A stretch of DNA of 64,000 bases. Origin: an uncultured Clostridia bacterium (GTDB taxonomy: Bacteria; Bacillota; Clostridia; Oscillospirales; Acutalibacteraceae). The notes under the pieces are model-generated. The model worked only from the letters and a program-made list of their open reading frames with translations, ran no database searches and was not told the DNA's origin. Every line of letters starts with the position of its first letter. Within the stretch, counting starts at the first letter, position 1. The stretch lies in assembly GCA_945787805.1 (NCBI GenBank), contig CALZID010000005.1, positions 61,381 through 125,380 of the forward strand, read 5' to 3'. Position numbers and translations under genes: made by a program. This document shows positions 35,879 through 46,508 of the stretch, piece after piece.

Positions 35879-37291
35879 GTGTCAGAATATATTTCAAGTA
35901 TCTCCAATGATGCTCTTTCAACATTATGCGAAGAGTTTCGTAAAAATAACCAAATCAATCCTGATTATTATAACCGCTTCGAAGTTAAAAGAGGACTTCG
36001 AAATTATGACGGAACAGGTGTCCTTGCAGGTCTTACAAGAGTATGTGCGGTTGAAGGCTATTATATAGATGACGGTGAAAAGGTTCCGAAGAACGGCAGA
36101 CTTATTTATCGCGGAATAAATATGACGGATATCGTTGAAAACTGTGAAAAGGAAAACCGTTTCGGTTATGAAGAAGTTGTTTGGCTTCTTCTTTTCGGTG
36201 CGCTCCCGACCAAAGAACAACTATCTTGGTTCAGAGATTTGTTGGCAGAGTGCCGTGAGCTGCCTGAAGATTTTATTGAAGATATGATTATGAAGGCGCC
36301 GTCCCCCGATGTTATGAATAAGGCGGCCCGCAGTGTGCTGGCACTTTATTCTTATGACCCTAATCCCGATGATACATCACCCGAAAATGTTCTTCGTCAG
36401 TGCATTCAGTTGATTGCTCAAATGCCGGTTATTATGACTGCGGCTTATCAGGTCAAGCGCCGCGTGTATGATAAGAAGAGTATGTATTTCCACCAAAATA
36501 AAGTTGAATTGAGTACTGCCGAAAGCATTCTCCGTTCAATTAGGGCAGATAAATACTTCACGGATGAAGAAGCAAAACTTCTTGATATTTGTATGATTAT
36601 CCACGCAGAGCACGGCGGCGGTAATAACTCAACATTTACAACCCGTTGTGTTACTTCAAGCGGAACAGACACCTATTCGGCAATTGCGGCAGGTATCGGT
36701 TCACTTAAAGGTCCCCGTCACGGCGGCGCAAATATTAAAGTTCATTCAATGGTAGAAGATATGAAATCAAATATTCCCGACATTACAAATGAAGGTCAGG
36801 TTGCGGATTATTTGATAAAAATTATGAATAAAGAAGCAAATGACCGTTCGGGACTTGTTTACGGTATGGGGCACGCTGTTTATACACTCTCTGACCCCCG
36901 TGCTGTTATTCTTCGCCGCTACGCCGAAAAATTCTCAAAAATCCACGGCAGAGAAGACGAGTTCAAGCTTCTAAATCTTGTTGAAAAACTTACGCCCGAG
37001 CTTTTTGCAAGTCGTGGCAATAAAAAGAAAATTTGTGCAAATGTTGACCTTTATTCAGGCCTTGTTTACGATATGTTGGGAATACCGCAAGATCTTTTCA
37101 CCCCGTTGTTTATGACGGCGAGAATGGCGGGCTGGTCGGCGCACAGAATTGAAGAGCTGACAACCGGCGGCAGAATTATTCGTCCCGCTTATAAGAATGT
37201 TACAATTCCGCGCGACTATGTACCGATGAGTGCAAGAGTGCACAGAACAGAAGGAATTCAAAAAGAGTATATTCCGATAGAGGAAAGGTAA
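35879..37291 (+). CDS. Citrate synthase
   Basis: A 470-residue citrate synthase condensing oxaloacetate and acetyl-CoA. Catalytic residues are seen in IHAEHGGGNNS (His), KGPRHGGANI (His) and GMGHAVYTLSDPRA (region with His; Asp follows). GTG start with AAGGAGG 8 bases upstream. It may supply citrate for glutamate synthesis. PEP carboxykinase elsewhere in the window could provide its oxaloacetate. Confidence 0.95.
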   Translation: MSEYISSISNDALSTLCEEFRKNNQINPDYYNRFEVKRGLRNYDGTGVLAGLTRVCAVEGYYIDDGEKVPKNGRLIYRGINMTDIVENCEKENRFGYEEVVWLLLFGALPTKEQLSWFRDLLAECRELPEDFIEDMIMKAPSPDVMNKAARSVLALYSYDPNPDDTSPENVLRQCIQLIAQMPVIMTAAYQVKRRVYDKKSMYFHQNKVELSTAESILRSIRADKYFTDEEAKLLDICMIIHAEHGGGNNSTFTTRCVTSSGTDTYSAIAAGIGSLKGPRHGGANIKVHSMVEDMKSNIPDITNEGQVADYLIKIMNKEANDRSGLVYGMGHAVYTLSDPRAVILRRYAEKFSKIHGREDEFKLLNLVEKLTPELFASRGNKKKICANVDLYSGLVYDMLGIPQDLFTPLFMTARMAGWSAHRIEELTTGGRIIRPAYKNVTIPRDYVPMSARVHRTEGIQKEYIPIEER

Positions 37292-37299
37292 GGCGTCTT

Positions 37300-38256
37300 A
37301 TGAAAATAACAGGTAAATTTGAAAAAATAAATCCTTTATATTCTCTTTATATCGTTTTTGGACTTATGGCAGTCGCCGTGGTTTTCAGAATGTATCAGCT
37401 TCTCAATATAATTGAAAGTGATACGGGCTTTTACAGATTTCACGATTGGTCAATTGTCCTGATGTATGTTTTGAGTGCTCTTGCAATTGTTGTACCCTAT
37501 GTGTTGACAACGCTTGCAAAAAATATTCCGGCATCAAAGTCGCCGTTTAGAAAAAATATGCTTATGGCAGTGAGCTCAATTGTTTTTGCAGTGGGAATTG
37601 TGCTTGATGTTGTGTCGTCACTTTCAACATTCCTTCTCAATGCAAAGGGCTTTACTGCGGCAGGACTTTCAATTATGGGAACAATGGAGCAAGGTCAGAT
37701 ACCGCTTTTAATCGGTACGGTTTTCGGTATTTTTGCGGCAATATATATGCTTATTTTCGGCATTTCATACATTGACGGCAGAACAACCTATTCGCAGTAT
37801 AAATTTATGGCAATTACACCGCTTTTCTGGGCTATGAGCAGAATAGTGGTGAGATTTGTGAGAAAAATAGCTTATGTAAATGTTTCTGACTTAATGTTGG
37901 AGCTCTTTATGCTTATATTTATGATGATTTTCCTTTTGAGTTTTGCGAGAATTTCATCGGGACTTGCAAATAACAAAGCAATGAGAACTGTTTTTGCCTC
38001 GGGCTTTGTGGCAATTTTCTTCTGCACGGTTACAAATCTGCCGAGACTTTTAATGGTGATTACCGCAAACGGTAAAGCGCTGCCCGATGAATATCCTTTC
38101 AGCCTTTGTGATTTAGCCTTTGCACTTTTTGCTTTTGCATATATTGTAAATGCTATGAAATGCGCAAAAGAAAATGATTCATGGGAGCTTCTCGGTGAAG
38201 AAAAGACAAATGAGTCCGACATTATGGAAACAGACGATAATTTCCTTTCGGAGTAA
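37300..38256 (+). CDS. Multi-pass membrane protein of unknown function
   Basis: A 318-residue protein with about eight predicted membrane helices (for example LYIVFGLMAVAVVFRMYQLL, WSIVLMYVLSALAIVVPYVL, LMLIFMMIFLLSF) and a charged cytosolic tail. No catalytic or transport motif was recognised. It starts 8 bases after citrate synthase and ends 6 bases before the AEC transporter, so all three are likely co-transcribed. Confidence 0.75.
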   Translation: MKITGKFEKINPLYSLYIVFGLMAVAVVFRMYQLLNIIESDTGFYRFHDWSIVLMYVLSALAIVVPYVLTTLAKNIPASKSPFRKNMLMAVSSIVFAVGIVLDVVSSLSTFLLNAKGFTAAGLSIMGTMEQGQIPLLIGTVFGIFAAIYMLIFGISYIDGRTTYSQYKFMAITPLFWAMSRIVVRFVRKIAYVNVSDLMLELFMLIFMMIFLLSFARISSGLANNKAMRTVFASGFVAIFFCTVTNLPRLLMVITANGKALPDEYPFSLCDLAFALFAFAYIVNAMKCAKENDSWELLGEEKTNESDIMETDDNFLSE

Positions 38257-38262
38257 TTTTCT

Positions 38263-39207
38263 ATGCAATTGTTTCTAAATAATGTATTGACATCTTTTAC
38301 ACAAGTTGTCATTCTCTTTTTAATTGCAGCGGTGGGCTTTGTGTGCCATAAATTCGGCGTTTATACCGAAAAAGCGTCACGGATGACTACTGATTTGTTG
38401 TTCTATATTGTAGCTCCTGCAATTATTATCCGTTCTTTTGTGGGAATGGAATATAACAGAGACGCCATAAAAGGTTTGCTTTTGGCTTTATTAGGCGGAT
38501 TTTTCTTTCACGGCTTAGGCGTGATTTTTGCAAAAATTTTCTTCAATAAAGGCGACAAAAATACAGCGTGTATTTTTAAATATGCGTCATGCTACGGTAA
38601 TGTGGGCTATATGGCGTTACCGTTGGCGCAGGCGGTTTTAGGTGACGAAGGTGTCTTCTATTGCTCGGTAATTTTAGTGCCTTTTAATATTCTCTCATTT
38701 ACTCACGGTGTGGGTGTAATGCAGAAAAGTGATGAAAAAAGCAGCTTTAATTTAAAGAAGCTTTTAATAAATCCGGGTGTAATCGGTGTTTGCTTGGGGC
38801 TTCCTCTTTTTCTTTTGCAGATTGACTTGCCCGGTGTGATATATGCACCGGTGTCATATATTGCCGACCTTAACACCCCCCTTGCAATGATTATGTTCGG
38901 CACATATTTAGCGTCGGCGGATTGGAAAACACTTTTTTCGGATAAACGCATTTTCGGTGCGGCTGCGGCAAAGGTTGTTTTAATGCCGCTTATTACAATC
39001 GGTGCGTTAAAACTTTTCGGATTCGGCGGCACATTGCTTGTGGCTTGTGTACTCAGCGCATCTGCGCCGACTGCAAGTAATACGGTTATGTTTGCGGCAA
39101 AATTTCAAAGGGATACAGCCCTTGCTTCAAAGGTGACATCTTTTGTCAGCGTGCTTTCAATTATAACAATGCCTGTAATGATTGCCGTTGCGCAGTTATT
39201 GCAGTAA
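38263..39207 (+). CDS. AEC-family (auxin efflux carrier-like) transporter
   Basis: A 314-residue protein with ten predicted helices in two inverted halves. Family-like features are FVCHKFGVYTEKASRMTTDLLFY, CYGNVGYMALPLAQAVLGDEG, LNTPLAMIMFGTYLA and SASAPTASNTVMFA (each in part). Bacterial members export or import small organic acids. Behind citrate synthase it could carry a dicarboxylate, but this is inference. Confidence 0.88.
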   Translation: MQLFLNNVLTSFTQVVILFLIAAVGFVCHKFGVYTEKASRMTTDLLFYIVAPAIIIRSFVGMEYNRDAIKGLLLALLGGFFFHGLGVIFAKIFFNKGDKNTACIFKYASCYGNVGYMALPLAQAVLGDEGVFYCSVILVPFNILSFTHGVGVMQKSDEKSSFNLKKLLINPGVIGVCLGLPLFLLQIDLPGVIYAPVSYIADLNTPLAMIMFGTYLASADWKTLFSDKRIFGAAAAKVVLMPLITIGALKLFGFGGTLLVACVLSASAPTASNTVMFAAKFQRDTALASKVTSFVSVLSIITMPVMIAVAQLLQ

Positions 39208-39225
39208 TATAAAGGAGTGATTGGT

Positions 39226-39552
39226 TTGAAACTTATAATTGCCATTATTAACAGTGAAGATGCAAATGCGGTTATGAATGCCGTTACAAAAGCGGGATAT
39301 TCTGCTACAAGATTATCCACAACGGGCGGATTTTTGCGTGCGGGTAATGTGACTCTTCTGTTAGGTGTTGAGAAAAACAAGGTGGATGAAGTTATCAACA
39401 TCATTGGTGAATATAGCAAACAGAGAAAACAAATCACCCCTGTAAATACTACATATATCGGCGAATCAATGCTTTCTTCAATGCCCGTTGAAGTGACCGT
39501 TGGCGGAGCCACAATTTTTGTTCTTGATGTGGAGCAGTTTTATAAGATATGA
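39226..39552 (+). CDS. darA: Cyclic di-AMP receptor DarA/PstA (YaaQ)
   Basis: A ~108-residue PII-like protein that binds c-di-AMP. KLIIAIINSEDANAV, ATRLSTTGGFLRAGNVTLLLGV and VGGATIFVLDVEQF (in part) are family hallmarks. TTG 39226 is chosen because AAAGGAG lies 8 bases upstream. In B. subtilis yaaQ-yaaR-holB-yaaT is a conserved string; here yaaR is absent. Confidence 0.93.
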   Translation: MKLIIAIINSEDANAVMNAVTKAGYSATRLSTTGGFLRAGNVTLLLGVEKNKVDEVINIIGEYSKQRKQITPVNTTYIGESMLSSMPVEVTVGGATIFVLDVEQFYKI

Positions 39553-40421
39553 CAGATTTTGAAGTTAAAAAAATGAATATGCTTTATGATACGGTTGCAC
39601 AGTCAATAAGTCGGGGTAATTTTCCCCACGGTGTGTTGGTGGAATGTGAGAACGAGCAAGACGGTGTGGGCTTTGCCCGTTATATTGCGAATTGCCTTGT
39701 TTGTGTGGGTGAGAATAAGCCTTGCCACAGTTGTTCGGCTTGTCTTAAAGCCGAAAAAGACGGTCATCCCGATATTTTTGAAACTGACGGAATCGTAAAA
39801 AGTAAAAGCAAGGTTTTTTCGGTTGACGCCGTAAGAGAAATAAGAAGTAATGCATTTATTGTTCCCAACGAGAGCGATAAGAAGATATATATTCTTAAAA
39901 ACGGACAAAATATGAATGAGCAGGCGCAGAATGCACTTCTCAAAATTCTTGAAGAGCCACCCACTTATGTTTATTTTATTATCGTGACTGCTTCGAGAAG
40001 TACAATGCTTGAAACGGTTTTATCCCGTGTTCAAACATATTCAATTTTAAGTGATGAAATTAAAATCAGCGAAAAAGAAGAGAATGCGGTGAAGTCTTTC
40101 GTTGAAGCATTGCTCTCGGTGGATGAATTAAAGCTTATGGAAGCAACTGCTGTTTATCAAAAAAACAATCAGTTTGCAAAATCAGTGCTTGTGATTCTTT
40201 CAGAGGTTTTTCGTGATACACTTGTAAAAAAAAGCGGATATCAAAGAGAAATGCGCTTTACAGAACAGGTGAATGCACTCGCTATGGCACTCACATCAAA
40301 GCATTTGTTACAGCTTGTGAATGTCTGTGACGGTTTAATAGACGCCATTGACAGAAACTGCAATAACAATCTGCTTCTTGTGAGAATGTGTTATGAATTT
40401 AAACAGGCTATCGGAAGATAG
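39549..40421 (+). CDS. holB: DNA polymerase III delta' subunit
   Basis: A 290-residue clamp-loader subunit. The AAA+-type N-terminus has a four-Cys zinc module (C50, C59, C62, C65; CHSCSAC) and the SRC-like region; MNEQAQNALLKILEEPP is the sensor/finger segment typical of delta'. The Walker A lysine is missing, as is usual for delta'. Overlaps darA by 4 bases. Confidence 0.92.
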   Translation: MTDFEVKKMNMLYDTVAQSISRGNFPHGVLVECENEQDGVGFARYIANCLVCVGENKPCHSCSACLKAEKDGHPDIFETDGIVKSKSKVFSVDAVREIRSNAFIVPNESDKKIYILKNGQNMNEQAQNALLKILEEPPTYVYFIIVTASRSTMLETVLSRVQTYSILSDEIKISEKEENAVKSFVEALLSVDELKLMEATAVYQKNNQFAKSVLVILSEVFRDTLVKKSGYQREMRFTEQVNALAMALTSKHLLQLVNVCDGLIDAIDRNCNNNLLLVRMCYEFKQAIGR

Positions 40422-40442
40422 AGTTAATATAGGAGATAATTT

Positions 40443-41306
40443 ATGATAGAAACTGTTGGAATAAGATTTAAAGACGGCGGAAAAATCTATGATTTTGACG
40501 CCGACGGAAAAAATTTCAGTAAAGGTGATTATGCGGTTGTCGAAACAGTTCGCGGTATGGAATGTGGGCTTGTGGCTAAGGCTAATCATAAAATTAACGA
40601 AGACGATATTTCAAAACCGCTTAAAAAGGTTATTCGTGCCGCAACCGCAGAAGATGTGAAAACTCTTGCCGAAAATAAAGAGAAAGAAAAAGAAGCATTC
40701 AAAATCTGTGAAAAGAAAATCGAAGCGCACGGACTTGATATGAACCTTGTCGATGTGGAATATACATTTGACCGCAGTAAATTGCTCTTTTATTTTACTG
40801 CCGACGGCAGAGTGGATTTCCGTGAACTCGTAAAAGATTTGGCATCGGCATTCAGAACAAGAATTGAGCTTCGTCAGATAGGCGTCAGAGATGAATCGAG
40901 AATGGTGGGCGGATTTGGAATTTGCGGCAGACCGTTTTGCTGTAATACATTTTTGAACGATTTTCAGCCTGTTTCAATCAAAATGGCAAAGGAACAAGGT
41001 CTTTCTCTCAACCCCACAAAAATCAGCGGAACTTGCGGCAGACTTATGTGCTGTCTTAAATATGAGCAAGACACTTATGAGCACCTTTTGAGAGTAACGC
41101 CAAAGGTGGGCGCAATAGTTGAAACCCGTGACGGAAAAGGCAAGGTTATCGAGAATAATCTTATTACGGGAATGTTAAAGGTGACACTCGACCGTCGTCC
41201 CGATGCCGCTCCCGCAATATATCATCGTCACGATGTTAAAATTTTGAAGGACGCTTATATCAAGGTGGAAAAAGAAGAGCTTGAAGCTCTTAAAGGAATA
41301 GAATAA
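40443..41306 (+). CDS. ricT: RicT/YaaT (PSP1-domain) regulator
   Basis: A 287-residue PSP1 protein. The N-terminal VGIRFKDGGKIYDF region and the Cys set CGRPFCC and CGRLMCC are visible. In B. subtilis RicT with RicA and RicF forms an Fe-S complex that affects RNase Y, competence and sporulation. The Cys motifs imply an Fe-S site is retained. Follows holB by 21 bases. Confidence 0.92.
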   Translation: MIETVGIRFKDGGKIYDFDADGKNFSKGDYAVVETVRGMECGLVAKANHKINEDDISKPLKKVIRAATAEDVKTLAENKEKEKEAFKICEKKIEAHGLDMNLVDVEYTFDRSKLLFYFTADGRVDFRELVKDLASAFRTRIELRQIGVRDESRMVGGFGICGRPFCCNTFLNDFQPVSIKMAKEQGLSLNPTKISGTCGRLMCCLKYEQDTYEHLLRVTPKVGAIVETRDGKGKVIENNLITGMLKVTLDRRPDAAPAIYHRHDVKILKDAYIKVEKEELEALKGIE

Positions 41307-41314
41307 TTTAGTAC

Positions 41315-41342
41315 TTGATTTTTGATATTTTTGTGTTACAAT
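41315..41342 (+). promoter_or_regulatory. Predicted promoter of the ferredoxin gene
   Basis: TTGATT (41315-41320), 16 bases and TACAAT (41337-41342); ribosome site GGGAGG at ~41360 precedes the ATG. Confidence 0.5.
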
Positions 41343-41374
41343 GTAAACATAAAGAATAGAGGGAGGTACATAAC

Positions 41375-41545
41375 ATGGCATACAAAATTAGCGAAGACTG
41401 CATCGCATGCGGCGCATGCGCAGCAGATTGCCCGGTAGAGGCTATTTCTGAGGGAGACGGCATCTATGTTATCGACGCTGATACATGCATCGATTGCGGT
41501 GCTTGTGCAGATAACTGCCCCGTTTCAGCTCCTCAGGCTGACTGA
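41375..41545 (+). CDS. 2[4Fe-4S] clostridial-type ferredoxin
   Basis: A 56-residue electron carrier. Two CxxCxxCxxxCP motifs are visible: CIACGACAADCP (residues 9-20) and CIDCGACADNCP (residues 38-49), each binding one [4Fe-4S] cluster. The rest reads like C. pasteurianum-type ferredoxin. It has its own promoter, a strong ribosome site and a terminator. It likely serves low-potential electron transfer such as pyruvate oxidation or hydrogenase. Confidence 0.96.
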   Translation: MAYKISEDCIACGACAADCPVEAISEGDGIYVIDADTCIDCGACADNCPVSAPQAD

Positions 41546-41560
41546 TAATTAAAAAAGGAA

Positions 41561-41590
41561 AATCCCGCCGAAAATTCGGTGGGATTTTTT
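41561..41590 (+). terminator. Ferredoxin terminator
   Basis: AATCCCGCCGA / TTCGGTGGGATT stem with one mismatch and a run of Ts. Confidence 0.9.
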
Positions 41591-41617
41591 TGTTGACAAA
41601 TAATTGAGTTTTTATCG

Positions 41618-41690
41618 GTAGGGCGGGGGCGCGGGTGTCCACCGCCTTACAATATGCTCCGTATAAAATTGAGCCGTAATTCCGCCCTAC
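41618..41690. repeat. GC-rich intergenic repeat (GTAGGG...CCCTAC type)
   Basis: About 73 bases beginning GTAGGGCGG and ending in its inverse CCGCCCTAC, distinctly GC-richer than its surroundings. It resembles the units at 46296-46503. The rest of the 271-base gap (41546-41816) holds the ferredoxin terminator and the LRR promoter. Confidence 0.5.
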
Positions 41691-41770
41691 ATAATTTATT
41701 TTTAGTCAACTTGAACAACAAAGCAACGAAGGCTTTGTAAAATATTGCAATTTAATATTTTTACAAAATA

Positions 41771-41779
41771 TGGTATAAT
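41771..41779 (+). promoter_or_regulatory. Extended -10 promoter of the LRR protein
   Basis: TGGTATAAT (TG-N-TATAAT) 38 bases upstream of the ATG; the -35 is weak. AAAGGAG ribosome site at 41801-41807. Confidence 0.5.
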
Positions 41780-41816
41780 GAATTATCTTTTTAAAACACA
41801 AAAGGAGATGCAATGA

Positions 41817-44800
41817 ATGAAAAAAACATTATCAATCTTTTTAGCGGTTTTAATGGTAATAACTGCTCTCCCCTTGACTGCAATCACATCGTTTGCGGCA
41901 ACAAGCGGAGATTTTGAGTATGAAGTAATTTCCGAAGAAGACAAAACCTGTGAAATTACCGACTACACAGGAACTGCAACTAACCTTGTAATTCCATCAA
42001 CGCTTGATGGATACAGTGTAACATCAATTGGTGATTATGCATTTGATGGTTGCACATCACTTGAAAGCATAACAATCCCCGACAGTGTAACATCAATTGG
42101 TGAGGGGGCATTTTGGGATTGCACATCACTTACAAGCATAACAATCCCCGACAGTGTAACATCAATTGATGGCAGTGTATTTTCCGGAACTGCATACGAT
42201 AACGATGAAACTAATTGGGAAAATGATGTTTTATATATCGGTAATCATTTAATTAAAGCAAAAGAAACAATCAGCGGTGATTATGTAGTTAAAGACGGAA
42301 CAAAAACGATTGCAAATTATACATTTTTCGGTTGCACATCACTTGCAAGTGTAACAATCCCCGACAGTGTAACATCAATTGGTGATTATGCATTTTCTTA
42401 TTGCGAATCACTTACAAGCATAACAATCCCCGACAGTGTAACATCAATTGGTGATTATGCGTTTGAATATTGCACATCACTTGAAAGCATAACAATCTCG
42501 GACAGCGTAACATCAATTGGCAATTTGGCATTTTCTAATTGCACATCACTTGCAAGCATAACAATCCCGGACAGTGTAACATCAATTGGTGATAGTGCAT
42601 TTTATAGATGCACATCACTTGCAAGCATAACAATCCCGGACAGTGTAACATCAATTGGTGAAAGTGCATTTGAATATTGCACATCACTTGCAAGCATAAA
42701 TGTATCAACTGGTAATACAGTATATTCATCAGTTGACGGAGTTTTGTTTAATAAGGATAAAACTGAACTTATACAATATCCTATAGGTAATGCAAGAACA
42801 ACATATACAATCCCTGACAGTGTAACATCAATTGGTAGGGGTGCATTTGATGATTGCACATCACTTGAAAGCATAACAATCCCGGACAGTGTAACATCAA
42901 TTGGTGGTGCATTTTGGGGTTGCACATCACTTAAAAGCATAACAATCCCGGACAGTGTAACATCAATTGGTGATGAGGCTTTTGCTTATTGCAGATCACT
43001 TGCAAGCATAACAATCCCCGACAGCGTAACATCAATTGGTGATTATGCATTTGAATATTGCACATCACTTGCAAGCATAACAATCCCCGACAGCGTAACA
43101 TCAATTGGTGATTATGCATTTGAATATTGCACATCACTTGCAAGCATAACAATCCCGGACAGTGTAACATCAATTGGGTATTGTGCATTTGAAGATTGCA
43201 CATCACTTGCAAGCATAACAATCGGCAACGGTGTAACATACATTGGTGGTTCAGCATTTGAAGGTTGCATATCACTTGCAAGCATAACAATCGGCAACAG
43301 TGTAACATCAATTGGTAGTGATGCATTTGATAATTGCACATCACTTGAAAGCATAAATGTATCAACTGGTAATACAGTATATTCATCAGTTGACGGAGTT
43401 TTGTTTAATAAGGATAAAACTGAACTTATACAATATCCTATAGGTAATGCAAGAACAACATATACAATCCCTGACAGTGTAACATCAATTGGTTATGAAG
43501 CATTTTATAATTGCACATCACTTGCAAGCATAACAATCCCTGACAGTGTAACATCAATTGGTGGTAGTGCATTTCATAGTTGCACATCACTTGCAAGCGT
43601 AACAATCCCTGACAGTGTAACAGAAATTGGTTGGTGGGCATTTTTCAGAACTGCATACTATAACGATGCAACTAATTGGGAAAAAGATGTTTTATATATC
43701 GGTAATCATTTAATAGAAGCAGAAGACACAATCAGCGGTGATTATGCAGTTAAAGACGGAACAAAAACGATTGCAAATTATACATTTTTCGGTTGCACAT
43801 CACTTGCAAGTGTAACAATCCCCGACAGTGTAACATCAATTGGTGAGGAAGCATTTTATAATTGCACATCACTTGCAAGCATAACAATCGGCAACAGTGT
43901 AACATCAATTGGTTATGGAGCATTTTATAATTGCACATCACTTGCAAGCGTAACAATCCCCGACAGTGTAACATCAATTGGTAGTCGTGCATTTGAAGAT
44001 TGCACATCACTTGCAAGCGTAACAATCGGTAACAGTGTAACATCAATTGGTTATGAAGCATTTTATAATTGCACATCACTTGCAAGCGTAACAATCCCCG
44101 ACAGTGTAACATCAATTGGCGAGAGTGCATTTTATAATTGCACATCACTTGCAAGCGTAGTAATAGGCAATGGTGTAATAATAGGCAATGGTGTAACATC
44201 AATTGGTGAGAGTGCATTTTATGGTTGCACATCACTTGCAAGCGTAGTAATAGGCAATGGTGTAACATCAATTGGTGAGAGTGCATTTTATGGTTGCACA
44301 TCACTTGCAAGCATAACAATCGGCAACAGTGTAACATCAATTGATTTGAATGCATTTTATAATACTGCATACTATAACGATGCAACTAATTGGGAAAATG
44401 ATGTTTTATATATTGGCAAATATTTAATTGAAGCAAAAGGCACAATCAGCGGTGACTATACAGTTAAAGATGGAACAAGAACAATTGCAGACCGTGCATT
44501 TTCTTGGTGTACATCACTTACAAGCATAACAATCCCTGACAGTGTAACATCAATTGGCAGTTATGCATTTTCTTGGTGTATGTCGCTTACAAGCGTAACA
44601 ATCGGCAACAGTGTAACATCAATTGGCAGTTATGCATTTGTTTGGTGCGCATCACTTGCAAGCATAACAATCCCGAACAGTGTAACATCAATTGGTTATC
44701 GGGCATTTATAAATTGCATGTCACTTGCAAGCATAAATGTATCAACTGGTAATACAGTATATTCATCAGTTGACGGAGTTTTGTTTAATAAGGATAAAAC

Positions 44801-46223
44801 TGAACTTATACAATATCCTATAGGTAATGCAAGAACAACATATACAATCCCTGACAGTGTAACATCAATTGGTGATAGTGCATTTACGAGTTGCACATCA
44901 CTTGCAAGCATAACAATCCCGGACAGTGTAACATCAATTGGTACTAATGCATTTTGGAATTGCACATCACTTACAAGCATAAATGTATCAACTGGTAATA
45001 CAGTATATTCATCAGTTGACGGAGTTTTGTTTAATAAGGATAAAACTGAACTTATACAATATCCTGCTAGTAATGCACGAACAACATATACAATCCCCGA
45101 CAGTGTAACATCAATTGGTGATTCTGCATTTGAAGATTGCACATCACTTGCAAGCATAACAATTCCAAACAGTGTAACATCAATTGGTGGTGGTGCATTT
45201 TCTAATTGCACATCACTTGCAAGCATAACAATCCCGAACAGTGTAACATCAATTGGGTATTATGCATTTGAAGATTGCATATCAATTGAGAATATAACAA
45301 TCCCGGACAGTGTAACATCAATTGGTTATATGGCATTTGGAAATTGCACATCACTTTCAGATGTATATTACACAGGCACAGAAGCACAGTGGAACGCAAT
45401 ATTAATCGATGAAGGCAATGAACACTTAACTTCTGCAACAATTCACTGTAATTATCAAGGCTCCGATTACAGCGGTTGGATACAAGAAAACGGCAAGTGG
45501 GCTTATTATGAAAACGGTAAAATTGTCAAGAATAAGTGGGTTAAAGACTCAAAAGGCTGGTGCTACCTTGGTGCTGACGGATATATGGCAACTAACAAAT
45601 GGATTAGAGATTCTGTGGGTTGGTGTTATGTAGGCGCAGACGGATATTGTGTAACAAACAAATGGGTTAAAGACTCACACGGCTGGTGCTATCTTGATTC
45701 AAACGGCAGAATGGTAATAAACAACTGGGTTAACGACAATGGCAAATGGTACTTCTTAGACGCTAACGGCTATATGGTATCAAATTGTTGGAAGAAAGAC
45801 AGCAACGGTTGGTGTTACTTAGGTTCAAGCGGGGCAATGCTCACAAATGCTTGGGTAAAAGACAGTGTCGGTTGGTGTTATGTAGGCGCAGACGGTTACT
45901 GCGTAACAAACAAATGGGTAAAAGATTCACACGGTTGGTGCTATCTTGATTCAAACGGCAGAATGGCAACAAACAAATGGATTAGAGATTCAGTGGGTTG
46001 GTGCTATGTAGGTTCTGACGGCTACTGCGTAACAAATCAATGGAAAGCCGATTCAAAAGGTTGGTGCTATCTTGACGCCAACGGCAGAATGATGACAAAC
46101 TCTTGGTTACAATGGAACGGCAACTGGTATTACCTTGATGAAAACGGATATATGGTAACAGGCACAAAAGTCATCAACGGAAAAACATACAAATTCAACT
46201 CCAACGGCGTTTGTATTGGATAA
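41817..46223 (+). CDS. Giant BspA-like leucine-rich-repeat surface protein with choline-binding-type repeats
   Basis: A 1468-residue secreted protein. Signal peptide to ~residue 27 (FAAT). I count about 36 BspA/TpLRR-type units of ~23 residues (consensus [21 protein letters not shown]). They are interrupted by three copies of one island ([10 protein letters not shown]... to TKTIANYTF type) and four of another ([19 protein letters not shown]... type). From ~residue 1220 comes a [11 protein letters not shown]-type array of cell-wall/choline-binding repeats (about ten) that would hold it on the surface. Such proteins bind host matrix or other bacteria. Repeats are highly similar also at DNA level, and one unit carries an 18-base in-frame duplication (44159-44200). 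Confidence 0.95.
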   Translation: MKKTLSIFLAVLMVITALPLTAITSFAATSGDFEYEVISEEDKTCEITDYTGTATNLVIPSTLDGYSVTSIGDYAFDGCTSLESITIPDSVTSIGEGAFWDCTSLTSITIPDSVTSIDGSVFSGTAYDNDETNWENDVLYIGNHLIKAKETISGDYVVKDGTKTIANYTFFGCTSLASVTIPDSVTSIGDYAFSYCESLTSITIPDSVTSIGDYAFEYCTSLESITISDSVTSIGNLAFSNCTSLASITIPDSVTSIGDSAFYRCTSLASITIPDSVTSIGESAFEYCTSLASINVSTGNTVYSSVDGVLFNKDKTELIQYPIGNARTTYTIPDSVTSIGRGAFDDCTSLESITIPDSVTSIGGAFWGCTSLKSITIPDSVTSIGDEAFAYCRSLASITIPDSVTSIGDYAFEYCTSLASITIPDSVTSIGDYAFEYCTSLASITIPDSVTSIGYCAFEDCTSLASITIGNGVTYIGGSAFEGCISLASITIGNSVTSIGSDAFDNCTSLESINVSTGNTVYSSVDGVLFNKDKTELIQYPIGNARTTYTIPDSVTSIGYEAFYNCTSLASITIPDSVTSIGGSAFHSCTSLASVTIPDSVTEIGWWAFFRTAYYNDATNWEKDVLYIGNHLIEAEDTISGDYAVKDGTKTIANYTFFGCTSLASVTIPDSVTSIGEEAFYNCTSLASITIGNSVTSIGYGAFYNCTSLASVTIPDSVTSIGSRAFEDCTSLASVTIGNSVTSIGYEAFYNCTSLASVTIPDSVTSIGESAFYNCTSLASVVIGNGVIIGNGVTSIGESAFYGCTSLASVVIGNGVTSIGESAFYGCTSLASITIGNSVTSIDLNAFYNTAYYNDATNWENDVLYIGKYLIEAKGTISGDYTVKDGTRTIADRAFSWCTSLTSITIPDSVTSIGSYAFSWCMSLTSVTIGNSVTSIGSYAFVWCASLASITIPNSVTSIGYRAFINCMSLASINVSTGNTVYSSVDGVLFNKDKTELIQYPIGNARTTYTIPDSVTSIGDSAFTSCTSLASITIPDSVTSIGTNAFWNCTSLTSINVSTGNTVYSSVDGVLFNKDKTELIQYPASNARTTYTIPDSVTSIGDSAFEDCTSLASITIPNSVTSIGGGAFSNCTSLASITIPNSVTSIGYYAFEDCISIENITIPDSVTSIGYMAFGNCTSLSDVYYTGTEAQWNAILIDEGNEHLTSATIHCNYQGSDYSGWIQENGKWAYYENGKIVKNKWVKDSKGWCYLGADGYMATNKWIRDSVGWCYVGADGYCVTNKWVKDSHGWCYLDSNGRMVINNWVNDNGKWYFLDANGYMVSNCWKKDSNGWCYLGSSGAMLTNAWVKDSVGWCYVGADGYCVTNKWVKDSHGWCYLDSNGRMATNKWIRDSVGWCYVGSDGYCVTNQWKADSKGWCYLDANGRMMTNSWLQWNGNWYYLDENGYMVTGTKVINGKTYKFNSNGVCIG

Positions 46224-46235
46224 ATAAAACAAAAC

Positions 46236-46265
46236 GGGTGGTAGGATTTATCCTATCACCCATTT
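46236..46265 (+). terminator. LRR protein terminator
   Basis: GGGTGGTAGGAT / ATCCTATCACCC arms (one G-T pair) and a short T-run. Confidence 0.85.
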
Positions 46266-46295
46266 TTAATGAATAAGAATATTTGCGTTATTATT

Positions 46296-46503
46296 GTAGG
46301 GGACGACGACTCGGCGTCCCGCCCGTTGTTTGCGAACTTATTTCGGGCTGCCGTGGTCGTCAGCCCCTACATTCTCTCCCTCCGTCACGGCAGAGCCGTG
46401 CCACCTCCCTCGTCAGAGGGAGGAAAAGTGTAGGGGACGATGCCCACATCGTCCCGCAAAAATAACAACAAAATCGCATGGCATTGTCCGTTCTCGCCCT
46501 ACA
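46296..46503. repeat. Cluster of three GC-rich intergenic repeat units
   Basis: Unit A 46296-46370 runs from GTAGGGG to CCCCTAC. Unit B 46377-46424 contains nested inverted repeats (CACGGC/GCCGTG, TCCCTC/GAGGGA). Unit C 46430-46503 runs from GTAGGGGACGATG to CGCCCTAC with GACGATG/CATCGTC. The composition differs sharply from flanking DNA, and no gene is visible. Such mosaics are common between genes in gut Clostridia; their role is unknown. Confidence 0.6.
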
Positions 46504-46508
46504 TTAAA

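Noticed and set aside
41817-45360. CRISPR-like periodic repeats
   Set aside because: The repeat is about 69 bases, in frame with a protein repeat, and no unique spacers of fixed length exist.
41817-46223. Long minus-strand reading frames inside the LRR gene
   Set aside because: They are out-of-frame shadows of the repeated plus-strand sequence; they repeat one low-complexity peptide, have no ribosome sites and no known domain.
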